Position numbers and translations under genes: made by a program. Below are positions 1 to 12,137 of a stretch of DNA of 64,000 nucleotides, in pieces. Location: the NCBI GenBank assembly GCA_032433595.1, contig JASWJB010000062.1:1-64000 (forward strand). The letters are read 5' to 3'. Numbering within the stretch: position 1 is the stretch's first letter; the number at the start of each line of letters is the position of its first letter. The notes under the pieces were generated by a model. The model was not told where the DNA came from. It did no database searches and was given only the letters and a program-made list of their open reading frames with translations. Origin of the DNA: Conoideocrella luteorostrata (Eukaryota; Ascomycota; Sordariomycetes; Hypocreales; Clavicipitaceae).

Positions 1-54
1 AAAAATTTGAAAATGCGAGGGAAAATAGAAAGGAGCGAAAATTAATCATCTCAC

Positions 55-1366
55 CTTGCTAATTTTCGCTCCGCTCTGTTGACCACCTGCTGAGCCGGGT
101 TCCGAATCTCCATCAGCACCGGAAGCGTGCAGGGCTGGTACAGCAGCGCGCAGTTCGGCAATCTTGTCTTTCAGGTTCGTGCGATATTTACGCTCGACAT
201 CATTATGAGCTATTCGATCGGCGGACCTGGCCTTTGGAGCCCCTCCCGGCGCGGTTGTTTTTCTCAAAGTCCCTGGTCTAGCGGCAGGTGCTCGTTTCGT
301 CTGTTTCCTGCAATCAGGTTCTTCGGATAAGTCACTATTTTTGGCACTCCTTGACTTGTCTTGACGTTCTGAGGGCTGGCTGCGAGGGCTCTGAGGGTTG
401 TTCTCGAATTCCTGTGGTGGTCTACCAGCCCCCATGCCGGCGCCGAACCCTATCCCAAAGCCGTTGGGGGGGATTAAGGCGCCGGGGATTCTTCCCGAGT
501 TTAGTGCTTCTTCTAGAAACCGTCGTTGTTCGTCGAACTCGGGGCCTTGAGCAATCTCATTGTTCCTCATTTGCCTTGGTGCTGCCCCAGCCGTAGTTGC
601 GAGTCCGAGGCTAGGATGGAATTTGCCCACGTCCGGCGATGTGTTGGACAAGCTCGTATCGTTATTAGTGGGTTGTTCAGTTTTTAACGCCTGATCGAAG
701 CCGACCGACTTGTTTTTGATGTCGGTCGTCGATTCGAACATCTCCTCGTCATCAGACAGAACTTGCTCGAAGGCGCTGTCATCGAAGAAATCTTCCTCTC
801 TGAAGGGTGCCGTGGCGGTTGAATATAATCCGCTTCCGAGTCCGGGTATTGACTCGGACGTAATACCAGGTCTAGTTCTCGTCTGTCAGTCTCATCGATG
901 GTGGTTGAAAGTTCGAGCGGTCGTAGTTCGTTGCTCACCTGTTTTGATTGAGCAGGTCGGGTCGCTTTGAATAGTCGATCTCAAAGCTGCCCATCTTGTC
1001 TAAGTCGTCGTCAAAGGATATCCAGTAATCTATCGAGTCTAATGCAGGCGTATCTGACTCGACCTTCATCCTCTTTTTATCGTGACAGTCTCTACCTTGC
1101 AGTGCATCCGGCTGCGCTTCAGGCATGGAACGAGCGGCTTGTTGTGTAAAGGACAGATCTGCAAAGGCAGCAATTGCAGGATCGAATGATGGTATGGAGA
1201 CATCTGTGTGGGCAGAGGGAGCAGAGGTGAAGTTAAACGTACCCAAACCAGCAGATCCTCCCGACCAGCTCGTTGTGGCTTGTGCAGGCTGAGATGTGTG
1301 TCGGGAAGATGAGATGTCTTGGTCCATACTACTTACCGATTGCTCCCTGCCGCCATTTTCGTTCAT
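55..1366 (-). CDS. SREBP-type bHLH transcription factor, truncated by window edge
   Basis: Exon 1 is 1366-939 and exon 2 runs 871-55. The 67-base intron 938-872 has donor GTGAGC and acceptor CTAG and keeps the frame. A further donor (GTGAGA, 54-49) opens an intron that leaves the window, so the C-terminal part is not present. The start chosen is the ATG at 1366 (MNENGG). An in-frame ATG slightly downstream (MDQDIS) is an alternative, and an in-frame GTAAGT between the two could be a donor. The N-terminal region is Ser/Thr/Pro-rich with acidic patches, as in activation domains. The end of exon 2 encodes the basic region and helix 1 (HNDVERKYRTNLKDKIAEL) followed by a Gly/Ser-rich loop. The tyrosine in ERKYR, instead of the arginine of most bHLH proteins, is the hallmark of the SREBP family, which regulates sterol and hypoxia responses in fungi. 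Whether transmembrane segments follow cannot be seen, so a membrane-tethered SREBP and a soluble relative are both possible. Confidence 0.82.
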
Positions 1367-4300
1367 CGTCACAATGCGACAAAATCTGCGTAGATTGTCT
1401 CGAGAATAACCTCTTTGACTGCAAGACTGAGGAGCCACTTACAGCGGAGTTTTGATGGGATGCAATGGGAGAGGAGGGGAAGGGCAGGTGGGAGGCGGTG
1501 GGATTGAGTGTTTTTCAAAAGTTTGGAAAATCTCTAGGGATGGGCGGTAGATCTATGAAAACTGTATTCTATGTGGTAGATTTGTCGAGGTCAAGGATGT
1601 CTTCCAAGCTGCAATGGTTGAAGGAAATTGTTGGCAGCGGCGTTGATAATATCCTGGGTGGACATCCACTCAAGCGTGTAAGCACAACCTATACTTCGGC
1701 CGTCGGCTTTTGGTTTTTTATTTCTTATAAAGAAAAAGTTGATCGCAATCGCCGAGACAAAGAAAGCAGCCAAACTAGATAATGAAGTGGCAACCTGAAG
1801 AAAAAAGCATGCCATTTGGTCGTGACTGACAGGTCAGATGAGCTTCGAGAGAAATCAGCGGTGGAAACTATCGAAAGCCCAAGCAAGATTTGGCTGCCTG
1901 CCAACTGTACAATTCCGGCTAAGCCAGTCCCGCAGCTGGCAGCCCAGAAAGAAAATTCCCAACACCGCCGAGTCCGTACGTCGGACGTGTGTTGATGTGT
2001 GGTGAGTGGTGAGTGACGAGCGACGAGTGATGTGCCAGCAAACCCGGCGTGGACTGTTGACGCTTTCAGAACAGACTCATTTGTCACTACTAATGCGGGA
2101 AAAAATCCAAGGTAAGAAAGCGCTGCATAATAATTTGGGTATTGCGTATCGTCGTTGCGAAAAGCTCCGGGAAATCAGACTACTTTTGCAAGCTCCATTC
2201 TTCCTGGTCCTGGTTGAAGGGCAAACGGGTAAAGTATCTGCCGCAGTGTGTACAATACTGACTGTGCCGTACAACATTGTACGACCATGATACAGAGTAA
2301 CAAAAAAATATACGGATGACGGACTGTGGACTCAACTATTACCATACTGGCTACTAGTACAACATGTACAATAATGCCTCGACATCGTGGTACTAGTATT
2401 GTACATACAACACATGCATACGCATGCTACAAGCTACTCAAGGCCCCCAGACCGAGCAGGAAATCCACAGCTTCATGGTCGGCGAGTCCCGGCTCTTAAC
2501 TTGCAGAGATATGGGCAGGTTCGCAATGCTCGTGGCCTCCAAAGCCCTGTTGCGCTTAGAGAGAAATGGCGTGACTTTGGAGACCCTCCGCGATTCATTT
2601 CTGCGGCCCGCCCGCCTAGGGTCACCACTCTGAGAGCCAGCCCACGCAACCCTTGCAATTTATGTGGAAGATCGTATGATTAGCCTGGCCGTTGCGTCAA
2701 AACGGCCGCCACGGTGGATCCGTATGCGAGTTCCAGGCGTGCCAGTCATTGGCTGTAGATTGCAGTTGTTAACATCTCCAGCTACGCTGTCTGGAGTAGT
2801 TAGTTGACAGAGAGAGAGAGAGAGAGAGAGAGAGACGGACTCTTCACATCTCGGCCCTGGATAGTGCTATACATACTGCACAATTCATACGATACTAGAA
2901 GTGCTTGTTCTTGTCCCGCAGAGGCTTGTGATGGTTAGACGCCCGTGGTCAGCTGAGCACCTGCCAGACCGACCTTTCATTTCCCCTCGTCACCTCTCTA
3001 TTGTCATTTCTGCGCAGTACTACTCCGTTCTCCCCCGTTCTCCCCCGTATCCGTGGTCAGTGTTCGCATTCGTATTGGCGGCTTTGCACAACTGTCCGTG
3101 TTTTCGCCCTCCTATATCGCATGCGTGGTATAACAACGGTCTGTCCGAAGATGAAGGCGAATGAGCCCGGGTAACGTTCGCCCACGGATGGCCAAATCGG
3201 TGCGAACGTGGAATGACCCAACCCTTGCCTTCCGGGCCGCTTCCGATATCCAAGTGGGAATCGCAAAGTGTTTCGGAGGAGGAGGAGGAGTAACTAGCCT
3301 CTCCTCAAGTCTTTCGTTCCGCTGACCGTATTCCAAACAGCTTCTGACTTTGTTTCCTGGGGTTGTTGTATGTCATTAAATTGTACTCCGTATGGAGAAT
3401 TATATTGTATAAGCTATTCGTTGTATGCTCGGCTCGGACGCCAAACAAGCCCCTGTCATTCATATAACACTTTGCTACTTTGAGACAAGAGCATCTGCAT
3501 ATGCTTTTCGTCTGTAGTAGTCATGGCCTCATGTTTCAAGGTCAACAGCCTTTCGTGACAGTTAAGACGTGTCCTGTAATCCATGCCACCTTGTCTTAGA
3601 ACCAATGAGTTAACGGGTATATGCACATATATTCTGATATTATATCGCTTATATGCAGCTGACGCATCAATGCGTCAATGGGGGCTGCCATGAACGTAGC
3701 CCGTGCTCCGTACTCCGAAGCAGATTGTATTCTCCAGTTCTTCCATCATAATGGACTTCTTGTAAGTAAGCTACCATATGTAGGCAACATGAAGAAAAAA
3801 AGGGAGAGGAAAAGGGGGAAAATAAAAGAAACTATATCTGTACCTAAAGGGGAAATACACAGAGATTTCTGGTGTTCAGACATAGGAAACCATGTCATAA
3901 GCTCCACTCCAAATTTTGATTATGCGGCCCTGAATTACTACCTCTGTTGCTGGCACGTGGGGTCTGTCTGGTATTGTTTTCCAGCGCTAACAGTCACCGC
4001 GAACTTCAGTCTCGGATATCATCTCGAACTTTGCAGGCTTTGAGAACCAGATCACACCATTTTATCTGACAAAAGCTGATGTGCCCACATTACTACCTTG
4101 TCCACCTACGTACATATCCGTATGCGTCGATATTCACTCTCTTAGGGTGCCATCATATAGACGCTGGGTACGATTTGGTTATCTCCGCGTCCTGTTGTCG
4201 AGATATGACAACATTTCCGCCCGCGATTATTTCCCTTGATAGGCATAAATTCTAAGCGTCATATTATCTCCCGACAGCGACTTGTTTTTCCCTCTTTCAT

Positions 4301-5322
4301 CTTCTTTTTCGAACAATTTTAATGTGTCATGCTGTACCGACGTTGGTATTGGGATACGTATTGGACTACGTTTTCCCGCACTGTACATTCTTACTGTGGA
4401 GGGATCAATAAACCTTAGCTCTACAATTTCCGTCTCATACAGGCGCACCATGAGTAGCTGAGGGAGGTGAAAGTACCTCTGTCTGGAATTTAAGCGTCTT
4501 TCCGTTACGATGTGCCAAGTTGTTGTCAGAGCTGGGCCGGAGAATAACAGCCAGTTGGACAGCAGCCTAATCAAGAACCTCATATTGCATGTCATTTAGT
4601 CGGCATGAATTTTGGATGAAGAGACAAGCTAGAGGTTACAATTTTGATATCCGAATTTCTGCGACACATTCGAAAAAGAAAACTCCATGATCATTCACTT
4701 CGTTAACACCTTGCTTTCCCCATGCTCTTCGCTAGATTCGTTCACACCACGATCACGACATTCCAGGCAGTTCTCAGACCACCTACGGGTTAGAACGTAC
4801 TCGGCGACGTTTGACAAGAAACGGTATAATACTTCAAGGTAAGTGAAAGGCTATTTCTGTCTGCATACAGATCCAAAAAATAGGGATTAGCTGATGGTTG
4901 TGGGTAAACCTAGAGTTAAACCCACGTCGCAGCATTAGATAGTCTCAATAATACGAGGTTGGAGACAATGGTTAATGCGGCAACGTAGCTCAGGGTCAGT
5001 TCGAATTGTTCTTGACAGTATTCTATCAATTATTTGGCTTTACCCTTGGATTCGTGGTAATGTGCGCCTGCTGAAACTTGGGTGAACAATAGGACTGGCA
5101 GCTTAAAGCGATTGTTGGCAACTGACACCGGCAGGTGCGTTTGCTCTCACCTTCCTCTATTACACTTCCCTACAAGAACCTCTAGGAAACCAGTCAGCTT
5201 GCTTCGTCTTTAATCAAAACAGCCTCTTCTTGCTCAGACCTGAAATTTCAACAGCGACAGTATCATGCAACTTGGCGACTAGTGAGAGAGCTTCAGTCGA
5301 ATGATGAAAGGAACCTAGGAAG
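1367..5322. other. Gene-poor intergenic region between SREBP-like gene and KAR5
   Basis: About 4 kb separating two divergently transcribed genes. I see no ORF with recognisable coding character. The longest candidates (121 and 122 codons, near 3678-4043 + and 4227-4595 -) match no family I know. It holds one AG microsatellite (2809-2835) and one copy of the dispersed TACTCCGTA motif (3384-3392), with a near copy at about 3709. Confidence 0.6.
2809..2835. repeat. AG dinucleotide microsatellite
   Basis: An uninterrupted run of about 13 AG units in intergenic DNA, with no coding context. Confidence 0.9.
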
Positions 5323-7180
5323 ATGCCTGCGTCAGACGGATTTAGTTTCAGCAAGAGCGTAGTCTTTCTCGCTGTGACGATTCTTTTATTGTCGCATCCA
5401 ATAGAGGCTTTGGGATGGCGCTATTTGAAGCCTAATGCAGGTGAGGCAGCTCTCAAGTCTTCAGAAAAATCAGCAACAGTGAATCACGAAGCTAATACAT
5501 GACCAAATTGACTAATTTCTAGAGGTACGCACATCTTTTGCATCATCTCCAATCAATATCGACCGCGCAAACTCGAACGCTTATGCTACTGCTCTCGTGG
5601 AGCTTCAAGAGCTCGAATCTGAGCCTCTTTGCCACAGGATTGCGGCTCGGTTGCTAGTGGGCAACTGCCAGTTGCTTGATGGGCAGAATGAGGCTACCGT
5701 GATGACTGACACAGGAAGAGCGGCAAGGGATTTTGTAGACTGTTTTGCCTCCAGCCTGGCTATCTGCGATTTGGAAAGAGCAAACTTCGATATTCCGAAG
5801 TCTTGCCACAAGTTTCGCGAGTCTGTACTCGCAAGTCTGCCCATCCCATCGCAGCCACGACTACATGTAATGACTGCCGAAATTGATAGATGTCTCGAGG
5901 GCTTGGCGAGGTCGGACTCAGCTTGGAGCACTTGGGTGAGCTATCGACACAAAGCGCTGAGGTTTTGCGAGGCTGCTCGAGCAGATAATGAAAAAGGTCG
6001 GTGGGGTTGAGAGTGCTTGTTACCCTTGACTTACTGACAAAGATCTAGATCGTCATATTGTCCTTCATCAAAAACTCGCAAACATCCTGGAAAGTCTTAC
6101 TACCCAGGCGGAGGATGGGGTACAAGCACAAGCCAGCGAACTTGACAGAATGTTTCAAAAGTCCAGCGAAGACGCGAAAATTTTGACATCACAGGTGGAT
6201 CAGCTCAAAGCAAGTTTCCTGAAATTCGATGAGATTATTGCTCATGCCATTTCTTCAAAATCCAAGGTACTTGAACTTGAAAACTGAACTTCACAACTCC
6301 AAACGGCTGGTACTGACTTTTGAAAGGAATTTGAGGTAGCTGTTCATGGCGGTATGGATCGAGCAGAGTCTCTTCAACGACATATGGAGGCCGCATTCCA
6401 CAGAATGACAGTTAGAGAAGATCAACTCGCCCAAGCATTTGAATTTGCGATACAAGCGGCCACAAAACAAGCAACTTACCGAGTTAATGAAGTAGTGGAA
6501 GTACTTGAGGTGGTCGCTCAATCTTCAACGTTTTTGCAAGCACAATTGGTGAGTGAAATCAATTTGTCGAAGTCACAAGGCTGATTCAAGCTGTAGAGGC
6601 AATCGCAAGGTCAAGTTTCCTCCGTTTTACATCAACAGGCAGAACTTGAAAAGGTATACCTGCACTCACGGCACTAATTGGAACATTGCTAACCCTATCA
6701 AGGGAATGCAGAAGTTGAGCAGGCTTGCAGAAGCGGTTACTGACAAGCAGATATCTCACGAAGGGTTACTCAAGTCGACCTATAATCGAACCCTTCAGAT
6801 CGTATCTTCACTTGAAACAGCCACATTGTCTATCAGTACCCTACAAACGCCACTCACCCAGCTCGGGGGTATTAGCTGGTGGCCGTATATAATTTGCCCT
6901 GTCGCGTCGCTTATTTTTGGGTCCTACGGCCTCCAGCCTTCGATCACGAGGAACATGATACTTCTAGGAGCTGGTAAGTATCGAATTTGCAATTGCCCTT
7001 CTTCGCTCATGGACTTTAGGAGAAATTGCCGGTTTCATGATGGCCTCAGCAAGTACATATCAAGGTTATTCAGCAGCGAGTTTTTTTCCTCTGGGTTTTG
7101 CTTTTTTTAAAAATAAGCATTTCAACGAAACCGCCTTGGAAGATGAGCCGGTCAATCGCGGCAACTTAACCTCACCATGA
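5323..7180 (+). CDS. KAR5: Nuclear membrane fusion protein Kar5/Tht1
   Basis: Seven exons: 5323-5440, 5523-5996, 6049-6266, 6327-6548, 6597-6653, 6712-6973 and 7020-7180. All junctions keep phase and give a 503-residue protein. Exon 1 encodes a signal peptide (hydrophobic core [12 protein letters not shown]). Next comes the cysteine-rich Kar5 domain, with conserved-looking cysteines in PLCHR, GNCQLL, VDCF, AICDLER and [10 protein letters not shown] long helical region predicted to form coiled coil follows. Two hydrophobic segments close to the C-terminus (about residues 419-436 and 443-460) would anchor it in the nuclear envelope/ER. Kar5 proteins act in nuclear envelope fusion during karyogamy, so expression is expected mainly in the sexual cycle. 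The third-exon donor (GTCGGT at 5997) is weak but is the only one that preserves the frame. The acceptor of exon 6 could also lie nine bases earlier. The small exons explain why automated callers may miss this gene. Confidence 0.85.
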
Positions 7181-7659
7181 GCAGCGGCGTTGAAATTTGA
7201 AAATTCATTAGACAAAATGGGTTCGGGAATAGGAAGAAGCAATTTTCTGGGCACACGATAAACGGGCACACACATATGGGGGAAACTGCAGTGAATCTGG
7301 AGTTGGCGTTTTATATCATGAATGATGTGGCGATGCGCAAGTAGCTCGTCTTTGGGACTGAGAGACGGGATACATCAAGTCTCGAATAGATCGCAACGGA
7401 GTGCAATCTGCGTTGGGACTCGACATACGGTCATCTAGCTGACTTTTACTAGACAGAAAACACTAAACATAAAATTGATGCATTGCATTAGACTCATGGA
7501 GAACTCTACTGAATTCATCTAAACGAATAGATACATCGGAACCGAGGGCTCCATATGACAACCTAAAACTCCCCGCCGTGCGACCGACGTCGGATATCTC
7601 ACTTCCTTCACTAACACTGCGAATATTCCTCAAACACGAAACAACGAGTAAATTTAAAA
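7181..7659. other. Intergenic region upstream of nitrilase gene
   Basis: Short spacer between two co-oriented genes. I see only promoter-type sequence for the downstream gene and no further ORF. Confidence 0.5.
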
Positions 7660-8753
7660 ATGACGACGAAGATCAAAGTCGCTGCCATACAGCTCTATTC
7701 GGAGGTTCGTTGACACCGCTGAAGATTTATGTAGCGACGCACATCCCGGCTTAACAGCCAAAATAACTGCTGTCAATATGTCATCAAATGGCTATCTATA
7801 AACCTTCCATCCCATTCACCTTACTTAAATCCATCCATCTCGCCCTCCAGATGCTCAAGTCGCTCACATCATTCTAATTGTTATAGCCCCTCGCGCCAGC
7901 ACACAACTTTGCCCGAGCAGAGACCTACATCCGCGACGCCGCCATCGAAGGCGCCCACATCGCCGTCCTCCCAGAATACCACCTCAACGGCTGGACTCCC
8001 GACCACGCAGATTTCGCCGCCACGGCTCACCAGTCCGCAGGGTACCTAGAAAAATACCGTGCCCTAGCTAAGCAGCTCAACATCGCCATCGTGCCGGGCA
8101 CGCTGCTCGAGCCAGAAGCCGCCGCCGCCGCCCCTAGTAGTAGTTCTAGTAGCAATGAGGGCCTCGCCAACGTCGCCTACTTTATTGGCCCCGACGGCGC
8201 CATCCTAGGACGCTACCAGAAGAAAAATCTGTGGCATCCAGAACGGCCTCACCTGGCAGCGGATATAGAAACCCCTCACAGGGCATTCGACACACCCTGG
8301 GGGAGGATCGGCCTCCTCATCTGCTGGGACATAGCCTTTCCGGAAGCCTACAAGGCTCTCGTTGCGGATGGCGCAAAAATGGTCATCTCCCCTTCGTACT
8401 GGCTGGCCGATGATGGCGGGATTGGCGCGGATCTGAACCCCGAGTCTGAGAAGACGTTTCTGGACAGCGTCTGCGTAGCGAGGGCGTTCGAGAACACAGC
8501 TGCGGTTGTTTATGTGAATGCTGGGGCGCCGAGGAGCAGCAAGGACGGGAGGGACGGCAAGGGGAATAAATTCTGCGGTGTGAGCCAAGTGGCTCTGCCG
8601 ATTGTGGGGAGACTCGGAGGCGATTCCATGGGAGCGGAGGAGCAGATGAAGGTGTTTGAATTGGATATGGGATTGCTGGATATGGCGGAGGGTGTGTACA
8701 AGGTCAGGGCGGATATGGCTAAGGAGGGGTGGCATTATGGACCGTATCGTTAG
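7660..8753 (+). CDS. Carbon-nitrogen hydrolase (nitrilase superfamily)
   Basis: Exon 1 is 7660-7704 (15 codons beginning [12 protein letters not shown]). A 182-base intron follows, longer than its neighbours, and exon 2 is 7887-8753, giving 303 residues. The start is the first ATG in frame, and the typical nitrilase beta-strand (KVAAIQL) begins immediately. All three catalytic residues of the superfamily are visible: Glu in [10 protein letters not shown], Lys in [12 protein letters not shown] and Cys in [11 protein letters not shown]. The family cleaves C-N bonds in nitriles, amides or carbamoyl groups in the cytosol. The exact substrate cannot be read from the sequence, and the [11 protein letters not shown] context is unlike Nit2 omega-amidases. 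A low-complexity Ala/Ser insert ([12 protein letters not shown]) sits between the Glu and Lys motifs. Confidence 0.88.
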
Positions 8754-9106
8754 GTTTCGGACTGAGGTTTTTTTACTGATTTGAGGCTGGTGGTTCGAGG
8801 GAAAACGGAGTTTAAGCCGCTCCTTTTGCTTGGGATTTGGTTTATTATACTATTTTAAACAGCACTATTGATAGTAATGATTGCCAGCCGTTGCGATAAA
8901 CCTGACATATGGGGTATTTGACTATACAGCTTCCTACAAATTGCATTACTCCGGCATAACAAGGTCCCACAACCATCTATCATAAATCATAGCCAAGACG
9001 CTGAACTCGGTCTTAATGTAATCCATCACTCGCTCCACCATAATAGCAAACGCATCATTGATAATCCAAAAAAAAAAAAATAGCTCAGACAAGCATAATC
9101 CATCCC
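8754..9106. other. Convergent 3' spacer between nitrilase gene and RAP1
   Basis: About 350 bases between converging genes, AT-rich and including a poly-A run near 9068. Expected to hold both 3' UTRs. No ORF. Confidence 0.5.
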
Positions 9107-11291
9107 TCAAGCCTTCTTCGCCGTTGCAGCCAAATATCGACGTCGCAATTCCACACCGGCTTCACCGTGCTTGTGCACAATTCGGTCAAGTTCCTTCTTC
9201 GCCTTGTTCCGTTCTCGCGTGTTTGCTGTCGATTTACGAGATTCCACATATCCCGCATATCGTAGGCTCTTGTCGTCTCGATCGGTCCAGACTCCCTCCA
9301 TGTTCTGGGGGATACCCTGCTTCGACTTGAGCATGTCGAATAACAATGTAGCAGGCCAGCCTGGCGTCAAGGTCGTTCTATGCAGCGACTCGATGACAAT
9401 GGGCCGAGAATGGCCCAGAGCCTCGTAATATTCCACGCAGTCACGGATATTTTGGCTGAACCCCTCTTCAGCAGGTTCCACTCGGTTTGGCCGCAAGGGT
9501 TGCTGCGCCCTCTTCTCGACGTCCTGTACAGAGAGTCGTTCACTGCTTGGCTTGAAGGATGTGGGTAGCGAGCGTTTCGTAACTCGGCTAGTGGATTTCG
9601 GCTTTGTAGTTGATGTTTGTAAGGCTGTGGGGTTGTGATATTGTGGCTGGGCATCATCATCATGGCGAGACTGCTCCAGGTTCAGAGGTATCGGACTTGT
9701 GTCGAGAGCTTCAGAGTGAAGCTGTTGCGAAGGGGTCACATCGTCGAATGTGCTTTGCCGAGTCTCGAGTTGTGGCACTGGCTCTATTTGGATATCTGAT
9801 TGAGTCTCACTGGTAATGTCGTCCACCTCCTCCCCAATGAGTGGTGGAGGTAGCTTTAGTCTTGCCGTGACCTTGCTCGAGCCGCCGTGTGCCTGCTGTA
9901 TCTGCAGCGCCTTTTGTACACTAGGCGACTGTGTACTCAACACAGCTAGTCTTTCTTCTGGAGTGGAAGGAATCTCAACTGTGCGACTTAAACGCCTCCT
10001 TTTGCTAGGGTTTTCAACAGACGACGAACGCTGATAGTCCAAGGACCGTTTGAGGTTAGATAATCTAACGGGAGGAGACGACGGGACATTGTTCTTTTCT
10101 GAAATCACACCCGGACTCTGTTCGTCCCCCAGTCCGTCATAAGCTTCAAAAAATCCCTCTAGGTTGTGTTGGTGACAGATCCGAAGTTCTCCTATGACGT
10201 CCTGATCCAGCACCCAATTAAACCCCAGATCTTCAGCAACCTTCATCCAGTCCACTTCTTCAAGTGGGACCTTTTGTGAGTCAACAGCTTGGCTAAGATC
10301 CCATAAATCTACGGGAGCTCCCCGAACTACGGGATCTAGGTCAATGTCCGCGTCGAATTCCTCAACGAAGAGAAGCAGGTCCAAATAAAATTGATGTCTC
10401 ATGTTAGCTTGTGTTTCGACTCCTATTTCGTCGCTTTTGGTTCCAGGCGTGGTAGCTATCTCGAGTTGCTGCTTTTTCCGTCTCGCGGATCCACCAGAGA
10501 TATTACCCTGAGGAGTTTGAACTTGGATAGACGGTGAAATTGGCGCGGTGCGTTGAGGGGTATGGGATTGTTGTTTTCCGGGCGTCGTCTGAGGACTTTT
10601 TGCGGCTCTTGGGGCTTTCTTCCCTGCTTGCTTTGGTGTCCCTTTGGTAGGAGCCGGCTGTCTGGGTGTTGTAGATGTTTCGACAGCGACGTCCGGCGCA
10701 GACATAGCTAGCTTCTGCAGATCCTCTTCTCTTAAGTTCATCAATGTCTTAAGAAATCTGTTCCTCCAAGATTGCCAAGTATGCGATGGATGAAGCTGCG
10801 CAAACTCCTGGTATATCACATTACCAGCTCGGTCTGTCTTATGGGCTAAAACCCAGTTCGCAAGAAAGGCATCATCGGCTGCCGAAAAAGGGGTCCTCGT
10901 CAATGTTTTAGGAGCGCTCCGGCGACCTCCCAAGGGTTTAGTTTCCGAATCGCCCCAGATGCGATAGCGATCTCCCAGTTGGGCGATGCCGTGCTCTACG
11001 GAGTCGGTGATGTACTTCCACGAAAATGAATCGGCGGGCGCATCTCTCCTTGCGTGATCTGCGATGAGCATTTGCGCATCTTTTTCCAGGGGCACAACTT
11101 CACCGCTGTTGTTCTGTAAGACAAGTCAGATTGAGTGGTCACTAACGATTTGTAATAGGAACTCTCACCTGTATATGCTCGAGTATTTTATTTCTCATGG
11201 GCACTTTCCTCGAGACCCAAAAAATCATATCCTTAAAAATGACTCCTCCAGTCGCGCTTTTGACACCATCATACGTCACGCCACCCGCCAT
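9107..11291 (-). CDS. RAP1: Telomere-binding protein Rap1 (BRCT-Myb-RCT)
   Basis: Exon 1 is 11291-11169 and exon 2 is 11113-9107, joined across a 55-base intron (GTGAGA...TTACAG), giving 709 residues. Residues 1-95 form a BRCT domain (IFWVSRKVPMRNKILEHIQ, then VPLEKDAQMLIADHARRDAP). Residues about 114-168 form the Rap1 Myb-type helix-turn-helix (FSAADDAFLANWVLAHKT, TWQSWRNRFLKTL). A long basic, Ser/Pro-rich linker contains KKAPRAAK and SKRRRL nuclear-localisation-like patches. The last roughly 105 residues match the Rap1 C-terminal (RCT) fold used for protein contacts (IRDCVEYYEALGHS, GVWTDRDDKSLRYAGY). With a single Myb domain, as in most filamentous fungi and humans, it probably reaches telomeres through a TRF-like partner rather than by its own strong DNA binding. 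It converges with the nitrilase gene and diverges from SWF1. Confidence 0.9.
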
Positions 11292-12137
11292 TATTGAAAA
11301 ACTCGCGGCATGCAACTATAACAAACTGTAATTTGAACACGTAACTCTGCCGTCGGGCTCACACAGGTTCCACTTCTGTAAGTTTGGCCGGCTATTAAAC
11401 AAACATCCAGAGCATCGAAAACGGGGGAAATTTCGACATGAAAGATTAAAGACGCAAGACGCCCATCATCTCGAAGACAAAGCGATGGAACGCTCTTTTT
11501 GTTGCATTACAAATAGTCCCACCCGCTTGACCAAGTCTCGTGGGCAACGACGTCGACAGAGAAAATACATGGACGCGTGATGAGTGTCGCGCGGTCACGT
11601 GGGGCAGATTGAGTGTGAGACACATCCAAGAAAGTAAGTAGCCAAGTTAGTTAGTACACCGTGCTCAGGTATCATCTAACAGAGCCTAATTTAGGCATCC
11701 AACAAGGGACTTGACTTAGTCCAGCCCGCCCCCGCCAGGTGGTCGACTGGTCATTCTCAGCGACACGCTGCACTGGAACAGACCCCTGCGACGTCAACTG
11801 TCGTGGTCCAAGCTCAGCCACAAGTCCTCGAAACCTTGAAGTCGGACAGTTAACGTCGCCTCAGCCGACGCCTCCAGCCTCACACGCCTAGGACCTTGTA
11901 CTCGCCGGCACCACTTGATACAAGACCAAGCGTTCCACAGGATGCGATGACATCTCCACAGACCAATAGCCCTGTTTCCTTCCAGCCTCACCTGATTGAT
12001 GAACAGCTTCGGCCTGAAGAACCGTTCTCCAGAACTTTGAGCCGAGGCGAACCATCAAGCCAACCGAACTGAGACTGCCGCATGTGCGTCTTGTACCAGT
12101 CCATACCGCAGCTACAACTCTAGCTGGGGTCAATACC
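11292..12137. promoter_or_regulatory. Divergent promoter region RAP1/SWF1
   Basis: 846 bases between the start codons of two divergent genes. It must contain both promoters and 5' UTRs. I recognise no specific factor sites and no extra gene. Confidence 0.5.

Noticed and set aside
3678..4043. 121-codon plus-strand ORF
   Set aside because: Low-complexity Lys/Arg core and no family signature. It is within chance length for AT-rich intergenic DNA.
4227..4595. 122-codon minus-strand ORF with a hydrophobic start that could be a small secreted protein
   Set aside because: The hydrophobic start is weak and no cysteine pattern or family match is seen. Without transcript data it cannot be told from chance.
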